Below, piece by piece: positions 24,791-35,081 of a stretch of 64,000 nucleotides of DNA (its first letter is position 1; each line of letters begins with the position of its first letter). The DNA comes from Lineolata rhizophorae (Eukaryota; Ascomycota; Dothideomycetes; Lineolatales; Lineolataceae): positions 1,124,282-1,188,281 of the forward strand of contig MU001671.1 in NCBI GenBank assembly GCA_010093515.1. The letters run 5' to 3'. Under the pieces are notes generated by a model, which had not been told where the DNA came from, did no database searches, and saw nothing but the letters and a program-made list of their open reading frames with translations. A program made the position numbers and the translations under genes.

Positions 24791-25889
24791 GAGTTTAAGT
24801 ATGTTGTATTCGGAAAGGATGGCGAAGCACAGAGAAACTATATCCACCCCTGATTCTATAAGCGAGTCTAGGCACGCTAGCCAAAATCTGACAAAACGCA
24901 CGAGCTCAACGGTAGGAGAGAGGAACGTTGTAATAGTTTAGGACCAGTTCTCCAGCAATGCATGTCGAAATACCGTGATGCTTTAGTATAAGGATGGCGG
25001 CTTTGGTCGGCGTCATGTTCATGTTGGCAATCTTTTATGTAAATGCCTTTTCGTTGGCCGGTGAAAGGAGAAAGCAAGGAGTTAGGCACGATGCAGGGGT
25101 CATCTACCTTATGCTGGGTAAGTTTAAGTCACTCGGCGTGCAAGCGGCTATGAACGCTGTGACCATTACTTGTATATGTAAAGAGCAACCTCTGGATGTA
25201 CCTACATAGTAGAAATAGTGAGCCACTAAGAGGCCTCCCCAACTTCGGTTCCGATACTCGATGCACGCCTAGAAATAAGCGAGCACGTGCTCGGATGGAG
25301 ATAACTTATCAAGCCAGAGTCTCTGTAGTCTCTGCGTGGAATGCTTCTCGGCACTGTCTATTACACGAATTCCCCTAATCCCTGGCGATACGCAGTACTT
25401 TCCAGCGCAAGAGTATCTCGCCCGTATTTCTATGTAGCACCTGAATCTGTGCAAATCCGGAGTCGAGCGGGCTTGTCAGTGGCTCTTGAAGGGCTGTACG
25501 CGAGGTTGTGTGCGTAAAACCATGTTGCATACTCCGTACACTAAAATCAGAGCACCATGAAACACAACCCATTCTGACAGCAGGCTCACCCACGTACGGA
25601 ATAAGTCTGACGCTGTAAGACCAGGAGAAGCCGATAAGACCATGCTCTGAGAAGACCAACATTTGAGCTTATCCATCCTATTCGTCGAGCGTCACTGAAC
25701 GTATGGTGGCAAATCAGAGTGTATTTGAAGTTGAGGTGAACCTACACTCTGCGATCTACCTAGTATGTACGCTGTGCGCTAGACCGGGGCAGGCATCAAT
25801 TGGTCCCGAGAGTCACGTGACTACCGCTGCCATACGAAATACCCACGACACTATTAACCCTAGTCGCGACTATCTTGCCTCTGTCCCCG
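24791..25889. other. Gene-poor stretch, no supported gene
   Basis: Short frames only. It contains the promoter of the phosphoesterase gene and possibly the lost 5' part of the nucleotidyltransferase-like pseudogene. Confidence 0.4.
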
Positions 25890-26783
25890 ATGTTTTCTTT
25901 CATCCTCGCCAAGATGAAAGCATTCTTAAAGAAGATAATTCCGGGACGACTGTATCCTCCGCTAAGCCCCCGAATCCAAATCCTCTCCGATCTGCATCTT
26001 GAAATCGGGCAGCAGTATTCGTCATATTCGTTTCCTACGTCTGCGCCGTTTCTACTCTTGGTTGGCGATGTTGGGCGACTTATCGACTACGATAGATACT
26101 TGAAGTTTCTCGAAGCGCAGGTCTCTCGGTATAAGAAAGTGTTCTTAGTGCTAGGAAATCACGAATTCTACTATCTAGACTACGATTCCGGCCTCGACAA
26201 AGCGCGGCGTCTCTCGGAGGAACCATCCCTCGCCAACACATTCATCCTCCTGGATAGAGCCCGGTGGGACGACCCGGACTCTAGTCTGACGATCCTTGGC
26301 TGTACGCTCTGGTCCGCGATCCCAGAGGATGCTTACGGCACCGTCGAGTCCAAAGTCAATGACTTTAAGAAGATAACAAGGTGGACTGTCCAGAAACATA
26401 ACGAAGTCCACACCAAGGAGGTCGCCTGGCTCCGCGAGCAGGTCGCACAAGTGGCATCGCAGAATGACGACGTCAAAAGACAGCTTCTAGTCGCCACGCA
26501 CCACGCACCATGCGTAGAGGGCACTTCACGGCCAGAACACACCAGCAACCCATGGGCGCCCGCCTTCGCGACCGATCTGGTAGACCAAGAGGGGTGGGAT
26601 AACGTCAAGACCTGGGCCTTCGGTCACACGCATTACTCGACGTCTTTGCTGCGCAACGGCGTCAAGCTGGTGGCTAACCAGCGAGGCTATATTCTTCCGG
26701 GCAGCGCGGCACAGAGGGAAGAGGGCAAGAAGATGAAGAAGGATGCTCACGTCTTTGATGCGGCAATGGCCATCGCCATTTAG
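25890..26783 (+). CDS. Calcineurin-like metallophosphoesterase
   Basis: Single-exon gene of 297 residues. The metal-binding motifs of the fold appear in order: SDLHLE (Asp and His), GDVG (Asp), GNHEFY (Asn and His), ATHHAPC (His) and FGHTHYS (His-x-His). Such enzymes hydrolyse phosphomono- or diesters using a two-metal centre; the substrate of this fungal subgroup is unknown. There is no signal peptide; a short basic N-terminus (KAFLKKIIPGR) precedes the domain. ATG at 25890 is the first in frame; another at 25914 is possible. It is the only clearly intact gene between 20.7 and 30.2 kb and sits beside decayed genes, so it may belong to an accessory, patchily distributed set. Confidence 0.9.
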   Translation: MFSFILAKMKAFLKKIIPGRLYPPLSPRIQILSDLHLEIGQQYSSYSFPTSAPFLLLVGDVGRLIDYDRYLKFLEAQVSRYKKVFLVLGNHEFYYLDYDSGLDKARRLSEEPSLANTFILLDRARWDDPDSSLTILGCTLWSAIPEDAYGTVESKVNDFKKITRWTVQKHNEVHTKEVAWLREQVAQVASQNDDVKRQLLVATHHAPCVEGTSRPEHTSNPWAPAFATDLVDQEGWDNVKTWAFGHTHYSTSLLRNGVKLVANQRGYILPGSAAQREEGKKMKKDAHVFDAAMAIAI

Positions 26784-28143
26784 CTCGACATGACCCTATG
26801 TGGACTACCGCCACAACGAAACGGATCTCGGAGCTCAGTGTCTTGCTCACTAGATTCGTGGACTAAGGAATGCTATGCTACAGAAATTCGTTTGCGACTT
26901 GTTTCGCGCCCAGATCCTTATAACAGAGCCCAGTGACGTGCTTTGCGAGTTATCTTTACTTACACTTCTCCCCCATGGCTGAAATGCAGTCGTAGCATCT
27001 CATCGTGAACGATCACAACGGAGACGAGACCCACAGGCTATCCGAACACATCGGAGCTCATGTCAGCATCACAGCGTGGCGTGGACGACGGTGTTTGTCA
27101 AGGCCTGCCTAGACGATGTTTGTCGAGGCCTGCCTAGACCTATGCTGCTGAGCCGAGTTTCTGCCAGTGACCTCGTAATGCTGCTTGGTGAAAGCGAGGC
27201 CAAGGTCGCGGGAACTCGGGCGCGGGCTCGACGCCGGCATGCGGTTACGTTGGCTGATCACTTGGGCGTAGATTGGCCGGCCGCCGGATGCAGTGCGTAC
27301 CCCCATAATCTTCGGGATTGGAAGCGTATCTCAGGGACGGGTACCCGGTAGGCATGTACGAGGTGCCTTGGTGGCGCCGCCGTACTACGTACGTAGCTTC
27401 TAGAGATAAGGACGCTGCCGCTAGATAGAAGTGGAACGCAATATCGAAAGCCTTCGCTTCGTGCAATGCCTACCTGTGACGATTTGTAGATTGGAAATAT
27501 CTAGTGATTTTTAGGCAATGCAACACCTAGATCACCATTTGGGGATTCGCAGGTGTATTAGGTTCTTCTCCAGCATAAATGTGGGAGTATAGGAACTTAT
27601 TAGGAGAGATGTTTTGCTAGGGCTTTCTAATATTGACTTACAGTGCAGCGTGATTCCGCGAGTTCTATCGGGCCGTAGGCCATCAACACGTAAATCGCGA
27701 ATGCTATAGCAGGGCCATAGTTGTTACGATATCGATATTAATAGCACTCACAAACGCAGTCACTTATTTCACTACATCGGGACCCATATGAGTTTAGGCG
27801 ATTCTATTACCGTAGCTACTCTAGTCACTAAGGCAGGATAGGATAAAAGGCTTTGGTAAAAAAAAGACACAAGAGTGATAGCAAGGCAAAATTCCTAGTG
27901 AAGCGTATATATAAGAGTGAAGTCAACAAAGAAGACGGGGGGTAGAACAGGGGAAGAGAAGATCGCTAAGAATAGACACACGGAAGAGCGGAAAACGAAA
28001 TCAGGGGGGAAGGATAACAGAGACGATGGCTACAACGACTGCATATAGTTCCGCACCTATTGCCGCTGCTCCTGCCATAATGGCGGCGGACCGACTTAAG
28101 CAAGATGCTTATCCATAGACCCCATGAGAGAATACTAGCGGTC
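26784..28143. other. Gene-poor stretch, no supported gene
   Basis: No recognisable coding sequence. A 24-base direct repeat occurs twice at about 27091-27139 (shared core GGCCTGCCTAGAC). The part after 27.5 kb is AT-rich. Confidence 0.4.
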
Positions 28144-28503
28144 CTAGTAGGCCAGCGTAAGTTCCATTTTCTCAGAGTACCAATCCCTGTCTCGATGAGT
28201 AAAATATACTAGAAGTTGGACGATGGCGTCCAATTGGTTTTCATCTTTTAAAAGAAAAACTAGCGGGTCGGCCAATGCAATATCTAAATATTCACGTTCG
28301 CCACTCGAGCTCCAGCATATGCGGGTAGTCCGTATACGAGAGAACAGGATGTCGTGAACATCATCCGTTCCTAGCGCGGATAAGATTACCACTAGATTTG
28401 CTGCCTGCGGTGAGAGTTGCTGTAGACGACGAAAATAGACTTTATCGGCTAGGGAGCTGTCCGAAGCGGTGTATAGCATAAAATCGTTTCGGGGACTAGG
28501 CAA
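28144..28503 (-). pseudogene. Possible remnant of an NLR-like (NB-ARC/TPR) gene
   Basis: A 119-codon frame reads LQQLSPQAANLVVILSALG, DDVHDILFSRI and EYLDIALADPLVFLLKDEN, then VQLLVYFTHRDRDW. This resembles the winged-helix segment that follows the NB-ARC domain in fungal NOD-like receptors (LS..A..LL..LSFL pattern). No NTPase motif is found upstream within the nearby frames, so only a fragment remains if the assignment is right. Resemblance is weak. Confidence 0.25.
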
Positions 28504-29100
28504 GGAAGAGTTTTGTGGAAGGAATCCGGTCCTAATACGACAAAGTCTGAAGCTGTAGCAGTGCTATAACGTATAGTAGGGCCGACTCTATAGATACCCT
28601 CCAGTGACACTGTCTCGGTGGGGTACCCAAGAGTGGCATATATGTTATCCGGCCTGATGTTAATCAGCTCAGCCTTCTACTACTCAAGAGGAGGTTATAC
28701 GATATACTACTGCCTTCACTGGCCGCAATTATGCGCGTGATTAACCTGGGTAGAGTATATCTAGGCGTAAGGCAATTGCCAAAATCGTATTTAATATACT
28801 CATCTTTCTTAAGATGCTCGACGAGGGTGAGAACAAAATTTTGGTTAATGTCGACCAAATGAGCAGGACTGAAGGCATCTAAGAAAGATTAGTCTATTTA
28901 CCTATATCTTTAACCACGGTCTCGACTAACGCAAAATCGACATCTGCTTCTAACATGTACGTTCTCGCGTTCTCCGGTAGAGTTTTCTGCTAATATATAA
29001 CGAAGAGTAAACGATTTTTGGCCCTATCTAATCTTCGGAAGAAAGCAGTCGCCCTTCTCCCAGGCCAGTCGCAACACCATAGATACTCCATGGTTTTTTA
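28504..29100. other. Gene-poor stretch
   Basis: AT-rich, with one unrecognised minus-strand frame (28664-28858, starting MVDINQNFVLTLVEHLKK). It could be another fragment of the same lost gene as 28144-28503, but nothing joins them convincingly. Confidence 0.3.
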
Positions 29101-29112
29101 TTCTTTGTCCAG

Positions 29113-29550
29113 ACTCTCTAAATACCTCTGGATGGACCAGTCGAGGTGATCGTACCGAATGCTAGCCTTACATTAGACGGCAGAGCGACAGCGGACACAG
29201 ATATTCAGTTTGTGGAAGCGGAACTACGGGATGGATTTATGTTCGATCAGGCGACATTTCACACTATCGGCAATCCCTTTAAAGGGCACTCGCCAATTAA
29301 ATTGATCGACATTACAGTTAGAAGTCGCTGTGGGGATTCAGCAAGCGCTATTGTTAACATTTGCTATCGTTCTAATGACTCTGGTCTGTTCGAATACGAG
29401 CTGGGAACAATTGTAGCGAATGCTGGAGAGCGCTTCGAGCATTCGATCAACCGTGCCATGTTGTCCGTGACTTCGAACGCGAGCGAGCGGTCAAGGTGGA
29501 GCGACCGGAAGGGAAACGCGGCGGTAAGTTGGGAGGCGGGGGGGGGATAG
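29113..29550 (+). other. Orphan open frame of about 145 codons
   Basis: From about 29113 a plus frame stays open to a TAG at 29550. It reads LDGPVEVIVPNASLTLDG, FVEAELRDGFMFDQATFH, GNPFKGHSPIKLIDI and SASAIVNICYRSNDSG. Alternating hydrophobic and polar residues suggest a beta-rich domain. There is no ATG near its start (first candidate codon is GTG at 29146), so it may be an internal exon of a gene whose other parts I cannot find, or a remnant. A GTAAGT donor at 29523 near the end would fit an exon. I do not recognise the family. Confidence 0.3.
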
Positions 29551-30239
29551 GAGGGACTGGTAGAGTGGTAGTTTGAACGGAAAGAGGGGTAATGAGGCAT
29601 TTTTGTGAGCTTCTAGTATGGGAAGATCTTAGCTGGCTTGTCTTCTCGCATTCAATGGGTATTTTCGAAGTGCAGATGGAATGTTAGACCTGGCGCAATT
29701 TAGTAACAGTATTGGAAAAAAGTGTATTTTGGCTTCGAAACGTTCGAGTCAATGGATTAATTAGGAAAAGCCGTTTATTTCGTCGCCACAAGCATCTAAA
29801 CCTCGCCATCTGTTTGATTTATTATTTCTTTTTCATTCCGCATTAATAGACTTGAGAAGTAGGCGTAGAGGACCGGATTCAAGTCAGATGGCTCCTTTCC
29901 GTTCCCTTTGCTTCAGCTAAAAGATACACGTCCGACATAGCAGTCAGAGAAGAGAAGAGGAAAAAGAGGCAAGAAAGGGGGCCAGAGCAAGTTGGAAAAA
30001 GGCCGGTTCGTCCGTTGTCAATTGGATCCATCCCACGCGTCGAAGGAAGAACTCTACAACGTGTCAAACCAACCAAGAACACCGACTCCACACCCTTATT
30101 CCGGTTCATGATAAGTTCAAGAGTGAAAAACCCGAACAAAGAGGAAGAACAGAAGAAAAGGGCAACCAGAGCCTAGTCCTCAGAGGACTGCATGCTCAGG
30201 TCGCCTAGCTGACGCCCAGCCACAAGCCGTTCCTTATAT
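29551..30239. other. Intergenic, 3' side of the Stf2-like gene
   Basis: AT-rich to 29.85 kb, then purine-rich on the plus strand. It presumably holds the minus-strand 3' UTR of the Stf2-like gene. No coding sequence supported. Confidence 0.45.
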
Positions 30240-31080
30240 TTAGAACTTCTTGTGGGAGCCGCTATCCTCTTCCTCGACGGAGCCGTTGCCGGAGCTCGAG
30301 TGGGTCGACGCCTTGTCGAGTTCGGCCTCAGTGGCGGCCTCCTGCTGCTCGCGCGGCGGCCCATGCAGCTCCTCCTCGAACACGGGCTCCGGCTCGACCG
30401 TCTCGAACTTGGTCTTGAAGTCCTTGACCGAGTGCGCGTGCGACGTCGAGTTGGAGCGACGGCGCGGGTTCGTCATGTTGTACTCGAAGTCCTCGATCTC
30501 CGAGCCCTCGCGGCCCCTACGCATTTCGTGTCAACGGTTAGCATTGGTTTGTATGCTACTGGGTTATTGTGGTTGGTAATGGGGCGGATAGGGGCGGAAT
30601 GGGTTTGGGTGAATGACGCGCGGTGGTGGTCATGCAGTGGACGTTGGGTAAGCGGGTTCGAACTTACCAATTCCCCTTGCCCGCGCCCTCTTTCTTGGTC
30701 TTCTTCGGGTCGGCGTCAACGTGGCCCGACTTGGCAAAATAACGCGGCAGGTGCTCCTCAGGTTCGGCCGTGCCGTCAGCGAGGCCGGCATGGTCACGGT
30801 CGGTGTACTTGTGGGAGCGAGTCACTGCGGAGAGGTGTAAACGTTAGCACTGCATTCCGATGGAGCACCGACAATTGCGGTGATGAGGGATTGGAACGAT
30901 TTCTAGGATTGAGAAGGAATATGGTGGCAGACTATCCGGGTTTGGTGATTGGTGGTGGGTGGACGGGGCGCGAGCGGGGTAAGGGTAAGCTACAAGGTAG
31001 CTACGATCGAGGGATGGAGGCGAGGGAGACGAGGAGGGAAGTGAGGGGTAAGCAGCAAGAAGGGCAGATTGTGACTTACT
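30240..31080 (-). CDS. STF2: Stf2/Tma10-like stress protein with split start codon
   Basis: Exons on the minus strand: 31080 (single coding base A), 30824-30668 and 30516-30240, giving 144 residues. The start is read as A|TG across a 255-nt intron (donor GTAAGT at 31079-31074, acceptor CCGCAG, branch GCTAAC), which makes CAACCATGACT, an excellent start context, and yields the usual family N-terminus MTRSHKYTDRDHAG. The core DADPKKTKKEGAGKGNWG is the signature of the Stf2 family, yeast proteins first described as stabilising the F1Fo-ATPase inhibitor complex and later linked to desiccation tolerance and ribosome association. The C-terminal half is acidic and Ser-rich and probably disordered, ending GSHKKF. 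Divergently placed to DRE2. Family clear; precise role in moulds unknown. Confidence 0.82.
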
Positions 31081-32804
31081 GGTTGCGAGGGATTGAAGGT
31101 CGAGTGCTATGCGGGAGGGCGGAAAGGGAGGAGGTTTGAAGACGAAGCTTTTGTTCCGGGTGGTGCGGAGGGAAGTTGAGTTACTGAGTCAAAGTTCAGG
31201 GGCGCGAGGGAGGTAAATGTAGTCCCGTCGCGTGCAGGACCTGGAAGCTGATGGAATGATCAGCTCCCTGCTCTCGTGACCACGCCCGGGCCAATCTGGG
31301 TTCGTCACGTCTGACGCCACCCCGGCGAACCGCGACTTCCTCTCCCAAGTGATCCCTGGGACGGGGGTTTCGGGGGGGAAGGCGTACCTTGCAGATCGAG
31401 GCTGCCTTTTGCACTCCGACCCTTTTGCGATGCTTTCTGGCTCCGCCGCGGGCCACCTGGGGACAGCGGAGACGATGGACGGGCCGCGCGGCGGCCCTTT
31501 GTAGCTTTTCGACGTTTCAGGTGCGGGGTTTCGGCCTCGTCGACAAGTCGTGAATGTCTGGCAAGAATAGCTGAGGCGGCCTTAGGTAGGAATGGAACCG
31601 ATCGAATATCGGAGTATTAGGGATTTGCAGCTCTTGATATACGCCGAGATGCGTTTTGAAGGTGTTGCGGCTGCTGGCTGCTGGCTGTGTCTGCATCGAT
31701 CGAAACCGGCTTTCATGCAGGGTTGCAGCTGCAAGCTGGCCTCTTGCTCCTTCCAGCCAGGCGACAATAAAATGGCCGCCGAGATCTTTCGACGCGCCTC
31801 GCTGGCGGTGAGTCAATTGCAATTTCGGGGAGGCAGGCGAAGCTCCCACAATGGGCACGCGGCCACTCCAGAAGTCACGAAGTCACGTCATTGCGGCCCC
31901 AAAACGCCGCAGCTTCCGCGCCCAAACTCAAAACAAAGGAGCCTCGCGGCTTGTTCAGGGACTGTCGCGCGCTAGGTATATCGATAGGGACTGTATTGTG
32001 TACCTACCTACGCAGAGGCAATTGGGCAAGCTGTGCCGCAGAGCCGCCTACCCGTCCTCGTAGGTAGGTATACCTAGCCGTGAAGCTTCTCGAAACCCTC
32101 ATGCTTGGCTGCGGGTCTCGTCCTGCGGCTAAGGTGGGCCCCCTGGGTCCCGGAGCGGTACCTGAAAGAATGCGGGGATAGCACTAGCCCGCGGTCGCGT
32201 GAGATGTACTTAGCGCTTGCTAGCAGCGCCGCTTGGGGAGCAGCCGCAACTCGGGCTGCGGAAAGTCGAGGCGGTGCCTGATTGGCCAGGCCTGTCAGTG
32301 CCAAGTGGTGCCAGAGTGGGACAGCTTCGCATCTTTTTTCCTCGCAAATCCACGGGTGACCCCAAACCCTTGCTTGATAATCATCCCACTGCCGCTGCCC
32401 CTTCTCCGAGGACTTGTACCCTCGACCTAATATTTTCTCTTAGGCGCGCAAAATCACTTCTCTTACCTCTTTCTCTGGAGAGGAGCCAGTCTGCTGCCAC
32501 CAATTTTTTATTTTAGATTCTGTTATACATCTGCCCTCGGCAGCCTTGCGCTTTCTGTGCCCCTACGCCCCCTACGGTCCTAAGTTAATTGCTCCGCCTT
32601 CCCACCTTGCTCGCCCGCTCTAAGCGCCTGAGGCGCCCCACCTGGTGGCGAACGCAACAAGCACCACATTTTTATTTATCTTAGGTTTCCACATCCTGCA
32701 ACCTCTTTGCTAGGCGACGAGTACCACAATATTGCCAGCGGAAGTGCTTTCGCACACGTTCACACGCGCACAAACAAGCTCACTCACTCACTCACTGGCC
32801 CACC
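31081..32804. other. Divergent promoter region, STF2-like and DRE2
   Basis: About 1.7 kb between the divergent genes. It contains the non-coding 5' exon of the Stf2-like gene near 31.08-31.2 kb. Frames near 31.6-32.0 kb overlap on both strands and look accidental. TAGGTA/TACCTA short repeats cluster at 31.99-32.09 kb. No gene supported. Confidence 0.5.
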
Positions 32805-33945
32805 ATGTCCCCTTTCGTCACCATCGACAACAGCTCCGAGCTGGAACCCCCTACCACCGCCAGCACCCCCACCATCAAGCCCATTAACAGCACCAACGCC
32901 GCCGCCGAGCAACGAACCCTCCTCCTCGCCCCTCCATCCCTTTCCTCGCACCCCACCGCCCTCTCCTCCATCCTCAGCGCCCACGACCGCCGCAATACTG
33001 ACCTCCACATGCTCGACCGCCTCTCGCTCGGGCTCGTCGCGCTCGCACCGCGTGCCTACGACGCCGTGCTGCTGCTTAGCGACCCAGCTGCCGGCAGCGG
33101 CGCGGGGCGGCCGGCGCTGGGCGGCGACGTGCTGGTGCGGGTGGCGGGCGCGATGAAGGAGGGCGGGCGGCTGGAGAGCCAGGACGGGACGTTTGGGAAG
33201 GAAGGGGCGGAGAGGACGGAGGCGATTTTGGCGGGGTTGGTGGGGGAGGAAGGGGGCGTGTGGAGGAAGGTGGGTGGGGGGGAGAGTGTGCCGTTGGCGA
33301 GGCTGGGGAGGAAGAAGGGGGAGGGTAAAGGGGGAAGTGCGAATGGGAATGGGATGGTGCCGGTGAATGGGAAGAGGAAGAGTGTGGATATGGAGATGGG
33401 CGGTGCGAAGCCGGAGGTCAAGCAGGGCGCACCGCTGGGTGTGGGCTTCGTTGAATTCGACGATTTGGATGGGATTGGGGGCGAGGATGATGAGTTGGTG
33501 GATGAGGATACATTGCTTACGGAGGAGGATCTTGCGAGGCCGGTTATTCAACGTATGTTTCTACCAACGTGCCCATTTCTCTTTTTCTTCCTCTCCCTTC
33601 TGATAGTTCTTCATTAAGTTAACATAACCTCTTTTAGCCCCGGAATGCCGCCCCAAGGCCGGAAAGCGCCGCCGCGCTTGCAAGGACTGCACGTGCGGCC
33701 TACGCGAGAAACTCGCGGCCGAGGATGAAGCCAAACGCGGCGAGGCCGACTCGAAGTTGCAGACGATGAAGCTGCAGGCCGACGACCTGGCCGAGGTTGA
33801 CTTCACGGTCCAGGGCAAGGTGGGCAGCTGCGGCAATTGCGCTCTCGGCGATGCCTTCAGGTGCGACGGCTGTCCGTACATCGGGCTGCCGGCGTTCAAG
33901 CCGGGCGAGGAGGTGCGGTTGATGAATGATGAGGTGCAGCTTTGA
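32805..33945 (+). CDS. DRE2: Fe-S cluster assembly protein Dre2 (anamorsin)
   Basis: Cytosolic electron carrier that works with the diflavin reductase Tah18 to supply electrons for the CIA iron-sulfur pathway. Exons 32805-33552 and 33638-33945 give 351 residues. The N-terminal 150 residues correspond to the degenerate SAM-methyltransferase-like domain ([10 protein letters not shown]-like start, read here as [11 protein letters not shown]). A long acidic/Gly-rich linker follows. The C-terminal CIAPIN1 region shows both cluster sites: [19 protein letters not shown] (C-x9-C-x2-C-x-C, 2Fe-2S) and the twin CX2C site [15 protein letters not shown] (4Fe-4S). The intron lies just before the first cysteine cluster. 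ATG context CCCACCATGTCC is strong. Essential gene in yeast; nothing odd apart from the very Gly-rich linker. Confidence 0.96.
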
Positions 33946-35081
33946 AGGCAGGAAAGGGGGCCGGCCCATAAGGGTGACACTATGATTAGAGGCGTCGGCG
34001 TAGGTTTGGAGAGGTTGGCTACCATTGTGTCGGGTTATGGCAAGGGGACTTTCTAGACCTTTCGGGTTCTGGGGCATTTGGGGAGGCGCATTTGTAACAC
34101 GGCCGACTTCGGCCGCCTCGAGAGCATTTTGTTTGGCCGTGGAGGCATGAAACGATGCGGGAACGTAATAGGCATACCCAGTTAGATGAATCAGAGTGAT
34201 ACAATCCAGTTCGGGACAATCGCAGACCAGGATGCTCTTGGCCAATTTGACCAATTCAGTTTTTATTTCTTTTGGTGCCACGATCAAGACGTTGAATCTG
34301 GAGAAGTAACGGGGTGCCTGTGACGTCTGAGGTCCAGAAATTTCCATTTGCGTTGCGGTTCCCGGGTTCGATTACCTAGAAACCCCGACGGGATTTGCGC
34401 CTCATTTTGTGAATTGGGAACTGAGGGTGACAATGGGGCAGCATTGAAATCTCTGGTGCTGGGGCAGCTTCGCAAAACCTCTCTACAATTGCAAGCACCC
34501 CCAGCACCAGGTATCTACCTAGGCGCTTTCAACTTTCTCCCGGTTTCTTTTTCTTGTTGCTGACTCTGACGGTGCGGGGCCAACGAGGCGGTCCACGTAT
34601 CCGTCCCAGCGCCAGTCCGAAGGCGGCCAGGAAGGCGGCGGGCTAACCCTAGTCGAGCGCCAAGACGACCAGCGCCGGCGGACTGGTGGGCAAACAGCCG
34701 CCGCCTGGCGCAGCCGCTTCGCAAAAGGCCCGTCAACAAACCTCCGCAACCCGAGCAAAGGACCCGGCGGCCCTCGTGGACGGCTGGCCACAATACTCAC
34801 CACCACGCAACACGGGCACGGCCGTCGCGCTTCCATCACCAATCACCACGCCGCCACACCCACAGCCGCACGCACCTGTCGTTCTCGGTTCCCCAGTCGT
34901 TGGTGACTTCTCTCTCGACCCCCGTGCGTGCGTCGCGCCTCCTTCCTTACGGTCTCCTTCCATCTTTCCCTTCTTCCTCATTTTCCTCCCCCGATCGGCG
35001 CCCTTTTCCTCAACCACGAACGACCGCCCTCGAAGATCCATAGCCTAGGCGCCCTGCATCCACCACCCGCGCCCCTCCGCC
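33946..35081. other. Intergenic, DRE2 3' region and NUP133 promoter
   Basis: No coding sequence supported. The last 250 bases are pyrimidine-rich on the plus strand and lead into the NUP133 start. Confidence 0.5.

Noticed and set aside
30640-30670. tRNA B-box-like GGTTCGAAC
   Set aside because: No matching acceptor or anticodon stems around it; it lies in an intron of the Stf2-like gene.
32784-33551. 255-codon minus frame over DRE2
   Set aside because: Antisense shadow of the Gly-rich DRE2 first exon.
34350-34400. tRNA T-arm-like GGTTCGATT
   Set aside because: Flanking bases do not form a T stem and no A box sits at the right distance.
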